Below are positions 33,285 through 45,520 of a DNA stretch of 64,000 nt, piece after piece (positions within the stretch are counted from its first letter, which is position 1; every line of letters begins with the position of its first letter). Under the pieces are notes generated by a model that worked only from the letters and a program-made list of their open reading frames with translations, ran no database searches and was not told the DNA's origin. The translations under genes and the position numbers were made by a program. The stretch covers positions 186,001 through 250,000 of the forward strand of contig JAUKUA010000008.1 of assembly GCA_030549175.1 (NCBI GenBank), in the 5' to 3' direction. This stretch comes from Lasiosphaeris hirsuta. Lineage: Eukaryota > Ascomycota > Sordariomycetes > Sordariales > Lasiosphaeriaceae.

Positions 33285-35681
33285 ATGACGCGCCGCCGCG
33301 TCTGGCAGGACGACTCGTATGAGTACTCTGACGGTTCGAATTGGTCGGACGGCGAATCTTCGTCGAACGAGGATGATGACGAAGTGTTCGACGTCGAGGC
33401 TGATAACAATGGGTATGAGACCGGTCTATCGGACATTGATGACTTCGACCCAAACGATATCGACGTAAAAGATGCGGCAAAGCTCTTTGAGGGAAACATG
33501 TACCCTCCAGAATACTATGTCAGAGGCATACACGAGTTTAAGGAGTCGGCGCTCGACGGTGAAGGCTATAGTGCGGGGAGTACAGTGCTCCTTGATGGAA
33601 TAGAGGATCTCTGGAATCAGTACGTTAAGCGACTAGGCTGTTACTACTTCAGACTATGCTAATAAGCTACAGGTATTGCGCGTTTATCAAGCACGACCCC
33701 CAGAGGGCCTTTGAGTCTATCACTCTCGCGTTTCTCAACTCCTTCTTCGACTGGCTACTGAGCCAGAGAACTGGTAAGGATGGGAGGAAGAAGAGGGGAA
33801 CGACTAAGAGTAGCTCTCTCGGGACGTACTGGAAGGTATATCGGCTCGTCTACGAGAGGGCCACCGGGGAGAAGCTCGATGCAAAATTGAACCGGAAAAT
33901 GCACAGGGTAGGCCTGCTACCCTAGTCTGGTTGCGGCCTAGCTAACACCTATAGGTTCTCAAACTTCTTGCCAAAAAGCACCGCCTGAGCGACCAGAAAC
34001 GCGAGAATAGGAGCATGACAATTGACAACCTCAAGGAGCAGGTCGAGACGACGCTACGCACCACTAAGAAGTCGTTTGGCCTAGGAGAGCTCCGAATCCT
34101 TTGCATCTTATTCCTCCTCTTGCTCGCCCCAACCGGTGCTCGCCCTACCTCAGTCCTTCTCCTCCGCTTCGGAGATATCCGCGTAGTATTAGCTCGAGAT
34201 CCTGGCGGTGGTCCACATAAGATCTTGATCAAGTTCACCCTGGAGTTCACAAAGACGTATCTTGGTAGCAAAGATGCGAAAACTGTGACGATCCCCGAAG
34301 TCCTATTCGACCCATCCCTGACTCTTAGTGTTCAAACCTTCCTCCTCGGCATTCTCTTCCGGCATCGGGCCTTTGAGGCACCAAGTTTAACCTACCCCGA
34401 GAGGCTGACCAAACTTGATATCCACCCAGGCGAACAGGAGCTGCCTATACCGCTGAAGGCTAGCATGAAGGATGTCTACATTTTCCGCCGCGCCATCAAG
34501 ACACTGGTTAGCTACGAGATATCGTCAAACAAGCTTATCAGCTACGGGATGATGGCAGGCTGGATCAAGAGGTGTGGTGAGATCGCAGGGATGGAAGTGC
34601 CGACAATCCCGTATAATTTGCGGTACAATGCCGGTAATGTGTTTGACAGGAGCAGTGGGTTTTGTTTTGCACCACCTTAAGAAAATTCCTGGCTAATGGT
34701 CTGACAGATGAGGTGAGCGATGCGACTAGGAACCTTATGCTTGACCACGCAAACTCGACTCCGTTCCAAAGGCACTACCTTGGGCGTCAAATTGTGGGAG
34801 ACCCATATGCAATCATTCGTGGACTGAAGCCGCAGAATGCTTTAGTACAGGCATCCTGCAGCATCGGCCATTCCATCAGCAAACGGCGTCCCATAGATCT
34901 AACGACCGACCAAGCCGCATCGATCAATCTCCACCCCACCGTCAAACAGCTGGCCCGCCGCATCGAGGAACTCCGCCAACGACGAAAGCGCTCGCGCGGG
35001 GCCATGGACGAGTGTAAGGACGCGGTTCGCAAGCTCCGGAGTGAGAAGCAGAGGCTCAAGCGAGCCCTGAAACAGCAGATCAGGGACGAGTGGACCGATA
35101 AACAAGCCGTAGTCGACATCGAGGCCCAACTTAACGGGCTTGGCTTGGTCGAGGACTCGACGGTCAAGGCCTCCAACTGTCCAATGCGCCCCGCTCAGAA
35201 GCGATTGGTGGACGCCCTCATGGCACCAGTCGAAACTTCAATTGAAGGTCAATACCAGCGAAGAGATGTTGCAATCAACGCGATTGTGGCCTACTGCGCC
35301 GTGGTGGAAGGGCCAGCTACGTGCCGCACTAACAGTTCTACCGCTAATATTATACAGCAGTCCGTTAAGGGCGACCCTCCTACAAGCAGCCGTTTACATA
35401 TGGCTGTCATGTCCGTCTTTATAACGAAAGACGAAGACAGGCCAAGAAGATGCTTCCTTTGCGTTGGTGAAGCGCACCATCTGGAGCCAGACGATCCCCG
35501 CATCGATAAACTCATTCACCTATTCTACACGTCCGGTGACCTGACGAAACACTTCCGGCGACGGCACCTGGCAAACCTCCAGGAGGATGACAGGCTCCAA
35601 TGCCAAGTTTGCGTGATGCCGCTGGACCACAAAATGCATCTCCAAAACCATGCCCGTCTGATCCACGGCACTGTGTCCTAA
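33285..35681 (+). CDS. DUF3435 tyrosine-recombinase-like protein B (Starship-captain superfamily), C-terminal C2H2 fingers
   Basis: Four exons, 33285-33619, 33673-33907, 33955-34654 and 34708-35681, give 747 aa, aligned with protein A over its whole length. The N-terminus is acidic; candidate catalytic residues are Arg253 (APTGARP), Arg413 (YNLRYNA) and Tyr447 (PFQRHYLGR). Fingers are CFLC...HFRRRH and CQVC...HLQNHARLIH. Three introns match A exactly; the third intron of A (4503-4578) is absent and the codons are continuous here (KDAKTVTIPEV). The gene is intact. As a captain-type recombinase it would sit at the 5' end of its element, transcribed inward. Confidence 0.88.
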
Positions 35682-36407
35682 AACGATATGTTATTTAAGT
35701 GGGTTCTTTTTCCTGCTCGACTCTTCGTAACTGTTCTTGACCTTCCTCTTCCTTCACGTCTTCCCAGTCGCGATCTCCTTAATCCGATCCCTCCGGAGCA
35801 TATGAATGGACATTTTGGCCGCTAGTAATTAGACAGAGACTCTCCATAACTTCAAATAGACAACCCATTAGGAATACGCTACCTTTCAGATACTGGATGT
35901 ATGGGTCCTCAGGTTCCTAAGAACCTTTCACTGGGGGGGCAAGAACGTCAACGAGGCGGCTTCATCGACTTCGGTGATTCGACAGACTGAGCTTCGCCGT
36001 AGTTAAAGAGATTTTTGAGGGGAAAAAAAGTGATACAGAGCGGGAACCACAAAGTACTTAGAAAAGCCTTGGGCAGAGACTGGAGCCGGGCAACTAGCAT
36101 GACTTAAGGCCAAAACACCATTGCTATTAGGCCTAGGCGATCGGTCTATCTCAGAGGGAGAGTATCACGCTATCCCAAAGAAGCAATAGATAAATTTTCA
36201 CTATCTGCATAAACTATATTAGATAGACCTACCATGTAATTAATGCTAATATCTTCAATGCCAGCTGTCGATCCGTACATAACGCGGCAGAAGAACTATG
36301 AACCAGGCGACCTAGCCAACTAGTCTATCCTATAGTAGCTATACCGCGGGCGTTGACCGTGACCTAGGCTGTAACAATCCGTGATTAAGACGCTCAGTGT
36401 CTAGACG
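35682..36407. other. Intergenic, nothing recognisable
   Basis: Moderately AT-rich 0.7 kb downstream of DUF3435 gene B with no long ORF on either strand and no repeat that I could match elsewhere in the window. Confidence 0.4.
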
Positions 36408-36530
36408 GGGGTTCTGGTTAACCCGAAGTAGAAATGCAGGGCTTCTAGCTGACCAGAAAACAGAAAGGCAAGGCTTCTTATTGACCAGAGAGTAGAGATT
36501 CAGGGGTTCTGGTTAACCAGAAGTTTTTGC
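36408..36530. repeat. Four degenerate ~32-bp tandem repeats
   Basis: Units of the type GGGTTCTGGTTAACCxGAAGTAGAAATGCA follow each other: GGGTTCTGGTTAACCC, GGGCTTCTAGCTGACCAG, AGGCTTCTTATTGACCAG, GGGTTCTGGTTAACCAG. Each ends in ...GCA or ...TCA. They abut the MITE-like element. Confidence 0.6.
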
Positions 36531-36818
36531 ACTGGTGGTCTGAGTCACAGAAACCCTCGCATTTAGGAAATGGGGAGAATGAATCTACCGGTAGATCTAC
36601 CAGTAACAGAAACCTCCATTTAGGAAATGGGATTAAGAATGAAATCTACCGGTAGATCTACTGGCGGATTTACTGGTGGATTTTGATCCTATTTCCAAAA
36701 TGCTATTTCCAAAATGCGAGGACTCCAGACCTCCTAGTAGATCTACTGGTAGATCTACTGGTAGATATGAATCCTATTTTCTAAATACAAGGTGCTTTCT
36801 GTGACTCAGACTACCAGT
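36531..36818. mobile_element. MITE-like element with ~44-bp imperfect terminal inverted repeats
   Basis: The left end ACTGGTGGTCTGAGTCACAG (36531) is inverted at the right end (TGTGACTCAGACTACCAGT, to 36818); similarity continues inward through CATTTAGGAAATGG / CTATTTTCTAAATAC. The 288-bp body has no ORF and is filled with short palindromic units (TCTACCGGTAGATCTAC, CTACTGGTAGAT). No clear target-site duplication was seen. Confidence 0.65.
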
Positions 36819-37069
36819 AGATCCACTATAGTCCTGGTTCTGGTTTGTGAAATGAAGAGATATGGAACTTGACAAATGATTACTGTGTTGCTATTCTTAG
36901 GTCGGTTCCGACAGACCGGTTTAGTAGCCCCTTACATATGCGGGCGCCAGACAGGGTACTACTCCACCACCTCCACTCAAGCAAGTAAGTTACATACATG
37001 GCTTTGAAGTCTCCCCTTCATTATGTACTACCTTGCCATAGAATTGGTTGCTATCTGACCGTTCCTTAG

Positions 37070-37432
37070 CTACCTCAATCTCGGACGGTCTATACTTTTG
37101 TCGCTCAAAGCTTGCCGGCGTTCTTCTAACTGGCAAAGGGTAAGTTTTATCCTATTTAAAGTAAGTATTCGGCAGGCTTCGGGCTCTGGTATCCATACAA
37201 TTTCTATAGGTGGTGTTGGGAAAGAGGTATCCTGAGTGGAACAGTAATCGTAGTAGCGACCTTTACGACGTAATACGATGTAAATATCAGCTCCATAACG
37301 ACGGCTCATTTCGTCACCCCGGCGCATGATATTTTTTGTTGCTCGTAGAAAATTCTCATTAGTTCTGTCTCGCTTGGGGGGAGGATTCATCGATTCAGTC
37401 ATTTTTGCGTTATGAGAGTAGAATACTGCCAA
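37070..37432 (-). CDS. Small MADS-box-like protein
   Basis: 120 aa from the first ATG (a second ATG, MTESMNPPP, follows 10 codons on). The segment RTNENFLRATKNIMRRGDEMSRRYGADIYIVLRRKGRYYDY has the spacing of the MADS/SRF core: basic helix, then the hydrophobic GADxYIVLRRKG strand. PSFPTPPIEIVWIPEPEA-type sequence follows. It is shorter than regulatory MADS proteins and lacks a K- or MEF-type domain. Small fungal MADS-like proteins are common; DNA binding is inferred. Confidence 0.6.
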   Translation of the reverse strand: MAVFYSHNAKMTESMNPPPKRDRTNENFLRATKNIMRRGDEMSRRYGADIYIVLRRKGRYYDYCSTQDTSFPTPPIEIVWIPEPEACRILTLNRIKLTLCQLEERRQALSDKSIDRPRLR

Positions 37433-38299
37433 GAGGGATAGGATGTGATGTGCCTTTTATACTATTAGTGGCATTAAAGACACGCTTGCGGAGGCCAAAA
37501 ATCGGTGGGCTATTTTTAGATACTCTTATTGCTGTAAGACACGACCAGGAACGGCAACCCAAAGGGCGCTAAAAGTGACACCGCACCTTTCGGAGCCGGA
37601 ATTCAGGATGCTGAACCCAGGATCCCGGACACAGAACCCCCAAATTACGGATGCCAGGCGATGGACTAAACAGAGGTCATATGGGATTACAGTACCCGGC
37701 CGAAGGGCTTTGGGATTATTCCCGTCTGATCGCTACAGCGGACTTTACTGTGTGTTGCACGGCTGGCTGCACTCTACTATGAGTTACACTGCTGTGTCCT
37801 TTATTGTGACCTGGGGTTGCGCCTAGTTGCGCTTAGTTGCGCCAGACTTGCCTGTGGCAGGAGCTTCTCTGTGGTAGGTTTCAGTGAGTGCACCTCGTTT
37901 TGGCAGACTTCCCTGTGGTGGATTTCCCGGGCTGAGCCACCCAACATCTGGGGCCACTTCCTTGGCTACACCGGGATCCCGGCTTTGGGCCACACTGACT
38001 ACGCTGACATCCTAACTAAGCCAAAATCCCGGCTCCAGGCCACAGGCACCCAAGACCCAGGTCTGCGGTGACCATCCGGCACCGCCGGGCATTTGCCACG
38101 CATGATGATCGTCACGGCCCGCTCTTCTGCGTATAGCTAGGAGCGAAATCGGCGTCCGGTCGCGTGCACTCTTCTCATGTGTTATAGACGCACGGGCCTG
38201 CTGACAGGAATATAGATTCGTTTTTATTCATAAGGTTGTACTTGTGAGCCATGCACGGGTACGTTTCCCGAAAGACGGTTTTGGATTTTCCCGATCCGA
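37433..38299. other. Intergenic, no gene supported
   Basis: GC-richer sequence with short direct repeats (GTTGCGCCTAGTTGCGCTTA at 37815-37834; ATCCCGGCT at about 37974 and AATCCCGGCT at 38026) and no convincing ORF. It may be degraded 5' sequence of the transposon that follows. Confidence 0.4.
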
Positions 38300-38940
38300 A
38301 AGAGTCAACGCCCGAATTTGGGACTACATACAGCCCTGAACTGGGACGAATACATTCACGAGATATCTTTTCTTCGCTCCGAACAGCTGGTCTTCATAGA
38401 CGAGACAGGAGTGGATAGAAGCATTGGGACAAAGCGTAAGGGTTAGGCTCCCGCGGAAAGCGGCCCCGTCAGATCAAGCGATTTCATCAAGGTCGGAGGT
38501 TCCAGATCCTTCCCGCCCATACTCAAGATGGTGTGATACATTGCTGGGTGTACGAAGGATCGACTGATGCCAAGATGTTCGAATGCTTCATCGAAACACT
38601 ACTCCCATATTGCGGCAAATGGCCTGAGCCCAAGTCTGTCTTGATCATAGATAATGCCTCATTCCATCATTCCGAGAGAATACAGCAGATGTGTAACGAT
38701 GTAGGCGTCGTATTGCTTTATCTGCCGCCTTACTCGCCCGATTTGAACCCAATTGAGGAGTTCTTTGGAGAGCTGAAGACGTAGATTAGGCAAGCTTGGG
38801 ATGAGCATATTGGCTTTGTCAGGGCCAGCTTCCCCTCTTTCATAGAGGAGTGCGTCGAGGTCGTAGGTGCAAGGAAGACAAGTGCCACAGGTCACTTCCG
38901 GCGAGCTGGAATCTCCATTGATGATAAGCTGTCAGAATGA
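38300..38940 (+). pseudogene. Tc1/mariner-IS630-type (DDE_3) transposase, decayed
   Basis: Reads SEQLVFIDETGVDRSIG (first Asp), then after a frame change QILPAHTQDGVIHCWVYEGSTD, SVLIIDNASFHHS (second Asp) and LPPYSPDLNPIEEFFGELKT (Glu). A TAG at 38782-38784 stands where Trp is usual (ELKT*IRQAW); the frame then continues to HFRRAGISID and a stop at 38938-38940. With at least one frameshift and one stop it is inactive. Terminal repeats were not identified. Confidence 0.85.
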
Positions 38941-38984
38941 CAAGCCAGTTGATATTTTGTCTATGTAACAAACATGTTCTATCA

Positions 38985-39769
38985 CTAGTCTCTAGGACCG
39001 TTGTATTGATTAAGGAAAACTGCTACATTACGAAAAAACCGCCGTGCCACACCCTCTAACACGCCTCGGTCGATATAGAACCGAGCGTCGTTGTCCTCGT
39101 GAATGAGCTCAAGATCAAAACCTCTATCCAATGTGAGGTCGAGGGCTAGCCGGTACTGCTGCTTCTGATCCTCGCGCCTAACTTTGGAACAATGCCATTT
39201 ACAGTAAGCCACTATTGCATCCTCCCGAAATCCGGGTATAGTAATGGGCAGGGTAGGCGGTTGGGAAGTACGTAACATTAGGCTGGGTCCAAAAAAGTGC
39301 GGATTAGCTATGGGTTAGTCAGGGTGGGCTGAGATATAATTAGTAATAACCATAGGTTGGCGGATATGCATGAGGTCGAGTCTCGTCGCTTCCGCTTACG
39401 GTCCAGATGCTGTTTGCCCTTGGCATAAAGCTGCATCCGGATGTCTTGTGGAACGCCATTGTGTTTCTCCAGTTTCTAGCCTTGCTGTACGGACTTGGTA
39501 AGATTCCTTAAGTGATGACCTATGAGTTTGTAATGCTTCTTAGAATCGAGATCCTGCCAGCAGTAAGGTCCCCGATTGCACAGGGGTTCTGGGCATCTAA
39601 AGATGGTGTATATCTGCCTCCAGGTGTCCGGCGTACCAGAGGCCACCTGCTCCGTATCGAGCCGAACGTCCCTCTCGGCGAGCTGAGTGGCAGTAGCCCC
39701 CCGTCCAGCGGTACGGGCCGCTTTTCCACTTTTCATATAGTTAAACGAGACGTTGACCCTTAAGGTCAT
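38985..39769 (-). pseudogene. Unrecognised fungal gene, broken
   Basis: Two conserved-looking blocks on the minus strand: IFRCPEPLCNRGPYCWQDLDSKKHYKLIGHHLRNL, a Cys/His block (39769-39476) interrupted by a stop but continuing KLEKHNGVPQDIRMQLYAK; and IPGFREDAIVAYCKWHCSKV...LDLELIHEDNDA (39278-38985). I believe such blocks occur together in fungal proteins of unknown function but cannot name the family. The stop and frame change between them suggest a pseudogene. Confidence 0.5.
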
Positions 39770-40453
39770 TCCAATGCAGAGAAGGTGGCTCCACGACTGG
39801 AGTTACCTCTCCACCACCAGCCAGTCAATCTGCAACTCTTTAAAGTGTTTTGTTATATCCCTCTCGGAGCGGTCGTTCACGGAGATGATAATTGTCGTCG
39901 CATCGGCTCTATATGACTTGCCCGTCGACTGCACGATATCGGCGATCTTGGATTGCCAGCTCCTCATTCCAGAAGTCGCTTGGAGCCACCACGAGGTTTT
40001 CTTCGGTTTGCTTGGCCGCTGCTCTTTTGTTCAATGTCAACTTCCATTCCATGATATAGCGCATACAAAAGGGTGGGTGTTCTTCATATGACTAACCTGG
40101 GAGCTAGACGTGTGCGAGTGGCGACGTCTGTTCTCGGTGGAGACGTGAGTCATAGAGAACAGGTGTCCTCTTCGCGTAACAATCACGTGGTAAAGCACCT
40201 AATCCCAAGCTATCACAGAACCAAGCAGATTAAAACAGTACGATATAGATCATCACCAAGCATATTTGGCCACTTAGGCCTCCGAAGGGGAAAAATTAAA
40301 GTAAAGTTTACCTTCTCGAAGTGACATATATCAGCGCCGGTGGAAGATGCTAGAATTCCTAAACTATCTATAAATTGACCCGTTCTCCCAGGCCCTTCTG
40401 GTGTCAAGCTAGAAAAAAGAAATATAGAGGATGAATGGACAGCTTGAAACGGA
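39770..40453. other. Intergenic, nothing recognisable
   Basis: No ORF with motifs. This is the 3' flank of the NLR pseudogene. Confidence 0.4.
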
Positions 40454-43400
40454 TTAGACATCGCACGAGAAGCCGACCGTAAAAACTCGCCCCAATATAC
40501 AACCGATAGACACCATCCGTCCTTGGACGGCAAAACAGCTTGGGCGGTATTCCGGTGGCAACCATATTAAGTTCCGGCCGTTACAAATAATCCAGGTCTG
40601 GTCCCCCCCTAAACTGTACCTATGCCTTCCTAGATCATCCGGTGAGATGGCGACCGACCGAACCCAACCGCGATGGCCTTCGAGCGTCTGGAGGCACTGC
40701 CCCAAGGCGGTATCCCAGATCTTGACAGTTTTATCACCCGAACCCGATGCAAGCCGCTGGCCATCTGGTGAAAAGGCGACCGACCGAACCCAATCGCGAT
40801 GGCCTTCGAGCGTCTGGAGGCACTGCCCCGAGGCGGTATCCCAGACCTTGACAGTTTTATCACCCGAACCCGATACAAGCTGCTGGCCATCCGGTGAGAA
40901 GGCGACCGACCAAACCCAACCGCGATGGCCTTCAAGCGTCTGGAGGCACTGTCCCGAGGCAGTATCCCAGACCTTGACAGTTTTATCACCTAACCTGATG
41001 CAAGCCGCTGGCCATCTGGTGAGAAGGTGACCGACAGAACCCAATCGCAATAGCCTTTGAGCGTCTGGAGGCACTGCCCCGAGGCGGTATCCCAGACCTT
41101 GACAGTTTTATCGTCCGAACCCGATGCAAGCCGCTGGCCATCCGGTAAGAAGGTAACTGACCAAACCCAACCGTGATAGCCTTCAAGCGTCTGGAGGCAC
41201 TGCCCTAAGGCGGTATCCCAGACCTTGACAGTTTTATCGTCCGAACCCGATGTAAGCCGCTGGCCATCCGGTGAGAAGGTGACTGACCAAACTGAACCAC
41301 GATGGTCTTTGAGCGTCTGGAGGTACTGCCCTAAGGCGGTATCCCAAACCTTGACAGTTTTATCACCCGAACCCGATGCAAGCCGCTGGCCATCCGGTGA
41401 GAAGGCGACCGACCGAACCCAATCGTGATGGCCTTCGAGTGTTTGGAGGCATGTATTCCAGTCCGCTTCTACTACTGGCTTCGTACTGACCCAGCTAGGT
41501 TCTTCCGCCCTAAATTTCTTTTTCACTAGACTGGAAGCTGGTGCAAATAGGAGGGCTGATGTGTACGCTTGGAGAGGGGCTTGCTCTACTACCCATCCGT
41601 AAGCCAGAGTAAACCGGTATACATCCCAAACAAGTTTTGTAAGTTTGCTGCTACCGGTACGTCCCTATGTCTCTGTTAGTCTTGGTTTTTAGTGTTGGGT
41701 GGTATAGACTCACCAGTAGGCCGTCAAGCTGTCTTATGGCGATGACACCTTCCGAAATTGCTCGGAGTAAACTGAGAGCTTCGAGCCAGTAAAGGTACTT
41801 CTGCTCAAGGAAGGTCTGAACTACATCTAGTGTGTTACGTTGCGGCGTGCCTTTATCGGAAATTGAGTCACACAAATGGTCAACCCAGAAGACGCACGAG
41901 TACCGTACTGTGGCTAGTGGGTCTGAAGATGGCGTTTGAACCTTGTCGATTGGGAATCCCGGCGCCTTTATGCCGTACATATCACGCTTCAAGATCGTAG
42001 ACATCGTGTTGAGTGACCTTGAGAAAATGATATGGTTGACATGTTCCATGCCATGAGGGAAGACCCAGTTGAAAGCCTTTCGAGATTCCTCGTTATTAGG
42101 TCTGCCGAGTAGAAAATCCTTGGCAGATTGGTGGACAAAATAAATGATTTGTTCTCGAAGGGTCAGGAATGAACCGCAGACCCTGACAATGCCTCTTAAG
42201 GGCTCTAAATCATCTGGAGCATCGTCTGGTATCCCGCTCAGAGTAGACTCAAGATCTTTAGAAACATCGTCCGGCATCTCGATGAGAGTAGAATCCAGAC
42301 CATCCGAAATGTCAATCGGCATCTCGACAAGAGTAGTTAGTTCCCAGAGGCTGATAGGTCGGCGAACAATTGTGAAGACAGCCAGAATCTGCTTGCAGAG
42401 ATCTGCGTCTTGGGAGGAACAAATTTGTTCCATCATTCGCGCATATAGGGCGTCCAGCCCTGAGGGAAATGAGCGCAACTTTGTCAAGGTATGCCACTTC
42501 TGAACCTTGGGGTCGGCAAGTTCTTGGCAGACCAACGCCACCCAGAGGAATGTCCCGTCCGCGTTGGAAGAAAGATAGTCTCGTACAGCCTTCCTCATTT
42601 TCCTGTCGTACAGTTTTTGCTTCGACAATCGAGAGACTCTGTGGCGGATGTATGTGTTGACGGCAGCGGCGACGGATTCGGCATTAAGCTCGAGGCTTAG
42701 CCTGGCGTTCTGCGCCGCCATCGCCAACTGTTCTTCAATCTGCGGCCAGTTGCGACTTGAGACTATCCACTTGACACGAGGAGATAAACATGATATCTGG
42801 GCGACCAGTTCGAGAAGCCGCAGCAGGTCAGTTACGCATTCGTCAAGCGCGTCGATGATCAAATAAGTCGTCCTCAATCCCGGATCTTGCAAGATAGCAT
42901 TAAAGATCTCCCGCAAGGTAAACCACGCGTTCGTACCCTCGAATGCCTTTACCGACGAGATCGTAGTGTTGCCGTACGTGCGAGATAAGTGCTGGCTGTT
43001 GGCTAATGAGGAGGTAGATTAAGCCGCGTAGGACGGCGGTGGCATGGTTGATGCGTCCGTCGGTGGCCTGACAGAAGAAGAAAGATAGAAAAGAGGACGG
43101 AGAAGACATCATTAATTCGTCTATGATGCCACAGAGCAACATAGTCTTGCCCTTACCGGGATCGCCTTTTATCCAGAGGAGCCGGTTGTCCCCGCAGTCG
43201 TGCCATTGCCGGAACTGGGCGTTATTGAGCACCCAGCCGTAAGCGTCGTCCAGGAGGCCGCCCTTTGCGGCTTCGATACGCTGCTTATCGTGACGTGGGT
43301 TGGTAATATGCAAATCCCCCAGACAACGAGTGTCAGCCTCATTCATAGTTGGTTTAGTGTTTGAAGATTTGATAATCTCCTCCCACAGCCGTCGAAATGC

Positions 43401-44093
43401 TTTCAGTTCTCCTTCGCCGTACAGAAGTGGCAGCTGGACGTCAAAGATACCGAAAAGCGAGTATGCCCTGTCTTCTTCACGTGTTGTCTTGCGCTTCTCG
43501 ATCCATGCCATTCGCTCATGGACACCGAAACCAGACAGACTGCCTTTTTGGAGGGCCTTAAGGGGAATCCCCGTCACGTCGTAAATGACCCGCTCCAGAG
43601 ACCTTCTGTCCCCAAGACGCACTTCCTCGCTCGAGAAGAATTCGACCGATGTCGGAGCCACGAGCTCTTGGAGAGTCCAGCCGCGAGTAAACCAGCTACT
43701 CGCCCGAAAAGCCGATTCCCAGGTGGACTTATCGCCAACGTTATGGGTAGAGGTCGAGACGTCCCCAAGATAGGCGTAGCATTTGGTTGCATCACGGTAC
43801 CAACGAAACATGGAGTTGATTGCCTCCTGCAGCTCGGTGCTGTTAGACTTGTCGATGCAGCATGTGTCCACCCAGAAGAATTGCAATCCGTCGCGCCAGG
43901 CTTGATTTCCGCAAAACCGGATCTTGGCGTAGCCTGCTTTTTTCTTTGCCGTACCGTCCATGAAGTCCCTGAAGAGGACCTCTTCGTCACCCCATCTGTG
44001 TGAAAGTATCGCATAAGGGGGGATCCCATTGTTCGGAAGATAATCATCCGTCAGACTGAATTCGCCCGTATCGTCACGTCTCAGGAGGCGCAT
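40454..44093 (-). pseudogene. HET-NACHT-WD40 NOD-like receptor (HNWD type), two frameshifts
   Basis: Minus strand. The N-terminal HET domain starts MRLLRRDDTGEFSLTD, with PPYAILSHRWG, FFWVDTCCIDK and FTRGWTLQELVAP. NACHT follows with Walker A GDPGKGKTML and Walker B YLIIDALDEC. An intron (41665-41713) leads to SKLTKLVWDVYRFTLAYGWV and seven WD40 repeats of 42 aa (126 bp), then LIWLPPEYRPSC and the end. An extra base near 42948-42951 (GGTAAAGGC) breaks the NACHT frame. A 1-bp deletion near 40991-40997 breaks the fifth WD repeat, creating a TAA. The repeats are nearly identical, as in NLRs whose WD40 blocks evolve by recombination. Such receptors control non-self recognition and cell death; this allele looks dead. 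Confidence 0.85.
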
Positions 44094-45520
44094 CCTCTAG
44101 AGGCTGGTGGGCTCTCAGAAGCTATTCGTACGGATGTTTGTCGGCGGGAAACGGGCTGGGTGGACGGTTGGATGGCTCTGGTGCTCACTAGGTCTGCGGG
44201 GACAACAGTCAGTAGCCGAAGCTGAGAGAGCTACCTAATGTTAAAAAAGAATTGCTTACTGCATATGCTGTCGCCATATTTAGCATGAAACTCTTTATGT
44301 TCGGTCGGGGTGTTGAAGCTCAAAGATCGCTTCTGCTGTCGTCACTCGGGCCCAAGGGGAGGTTCGATGCCCGAACCACAACCCCGCACGTTGGGCATCC
44401 GATTGCGGTGGCGCCTAGAACGGCTGGCGCCAGCTGCGCACACTCGAAGCATCGTGATTGGCGGTCTTCCTCTCAGAAACCATGCCTCTGCAAAGCGAAA
44501 GTCGGAATGCTCTAAAATTGTCCTTGCTGAAGGTGGAAGGAGGGTATTAGAACAAGGAGAAATGCCAAGCCGACCCGCTCGAATGCCGTTTGTCCATTGC
44601 GTGTGGCCTGGTTGTACTCCTGCGTGACACCTTACTGTGTGACAGCTCACGTAAAGGCCGGACGTCCTATGTACTCGGCGCGACTCAATGCTACGCTGAA
44701 AATAGGGCAAATATCAGCCACTTCTCGACGCATTATTATACCTCGATGTTCCTAAAGTACAGCTGGCCCGTGCCCAAACTCTTCAAAAGACTGAAGAGCG
44801 GACGCCGATTTCGCTCCTAGCTGTAATGGCTGTGACCCATGACTGTCCTAAGTCTGGCTTTGTTTACTTCGCCCCACTCAATGGGTTTTACAGTAACGTA
44901 GAATGAGATGCAGTCCACAGAGCCTTGCTCATAAAGGTGAACTGATTGCGTAGAAAACCATGTGCGTCAGCCATACGAGATGAAGGCGTCATTTTACCAA
45001 CTAGGCAGGCGACGCCTTGGCCTTTCCTCGAATTCCTGAGCTGATTAGCCTTTGCCTCGAAACGTCTGTGGGAGCCCTACCTTCACAGATGTGAAGAACT
45101 GCCAGTAGGTAACCCCCTTTCTCTACATGGCATAGCTGATAGTGACGATAGGAAATGCTTTACCCCCCTCCAGTTGTAATTACCAGGATTGATGGTATAG
45201 CACTGGGGAACAGAGGCGGGCGGCTTCTAAAAGAGGGGGCTGCCACATGTAAATAGAGTTAGTTCTTCCTGTGAATTTTTGGGTCCCAATCAAAGGAATC
45301 ATTCGCTTATGAGAAGCTCCTACGCTTGGCTTGGTTCCTATTAAATACATAATCCTCTGGTTCATTCTATGAATAGCTTCGTTTCTATTTTTTCCAACAG
45401 AATGATGACCCCTTTATCCTTTATAGAGAGGCTGGCTTCAAAGAGGACTTAGAATAAGGAATGAATTAATGTTAAGCCAACGAAGCCGAATAACAAAACA
45501 GGGTTAAGGTGAACTACACA
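44094..45520. other. Intergenic 1.4 kb, no gene supported
   Basis: Contains the NLR promoter side. ORFs at 44252-44710 lie on both strands with no motifs. 44820-45500 differs in texture from its neighbours (balanced GC, long open mixed frames with TGA codons) but matches nothing I can name. Confidence 0.4.

Noticed and set aside
36529..36820. Target-site duplication of the MITE-like element
   Set aside because: Bases flanking the inverted ends do not match; the true ends may lie a few bases away.
44820..45500. Possible organelle-derived DNA
   Set aside because: Texture and in-frame TGA codons hinted at it, but no organelle gene could be recognised.
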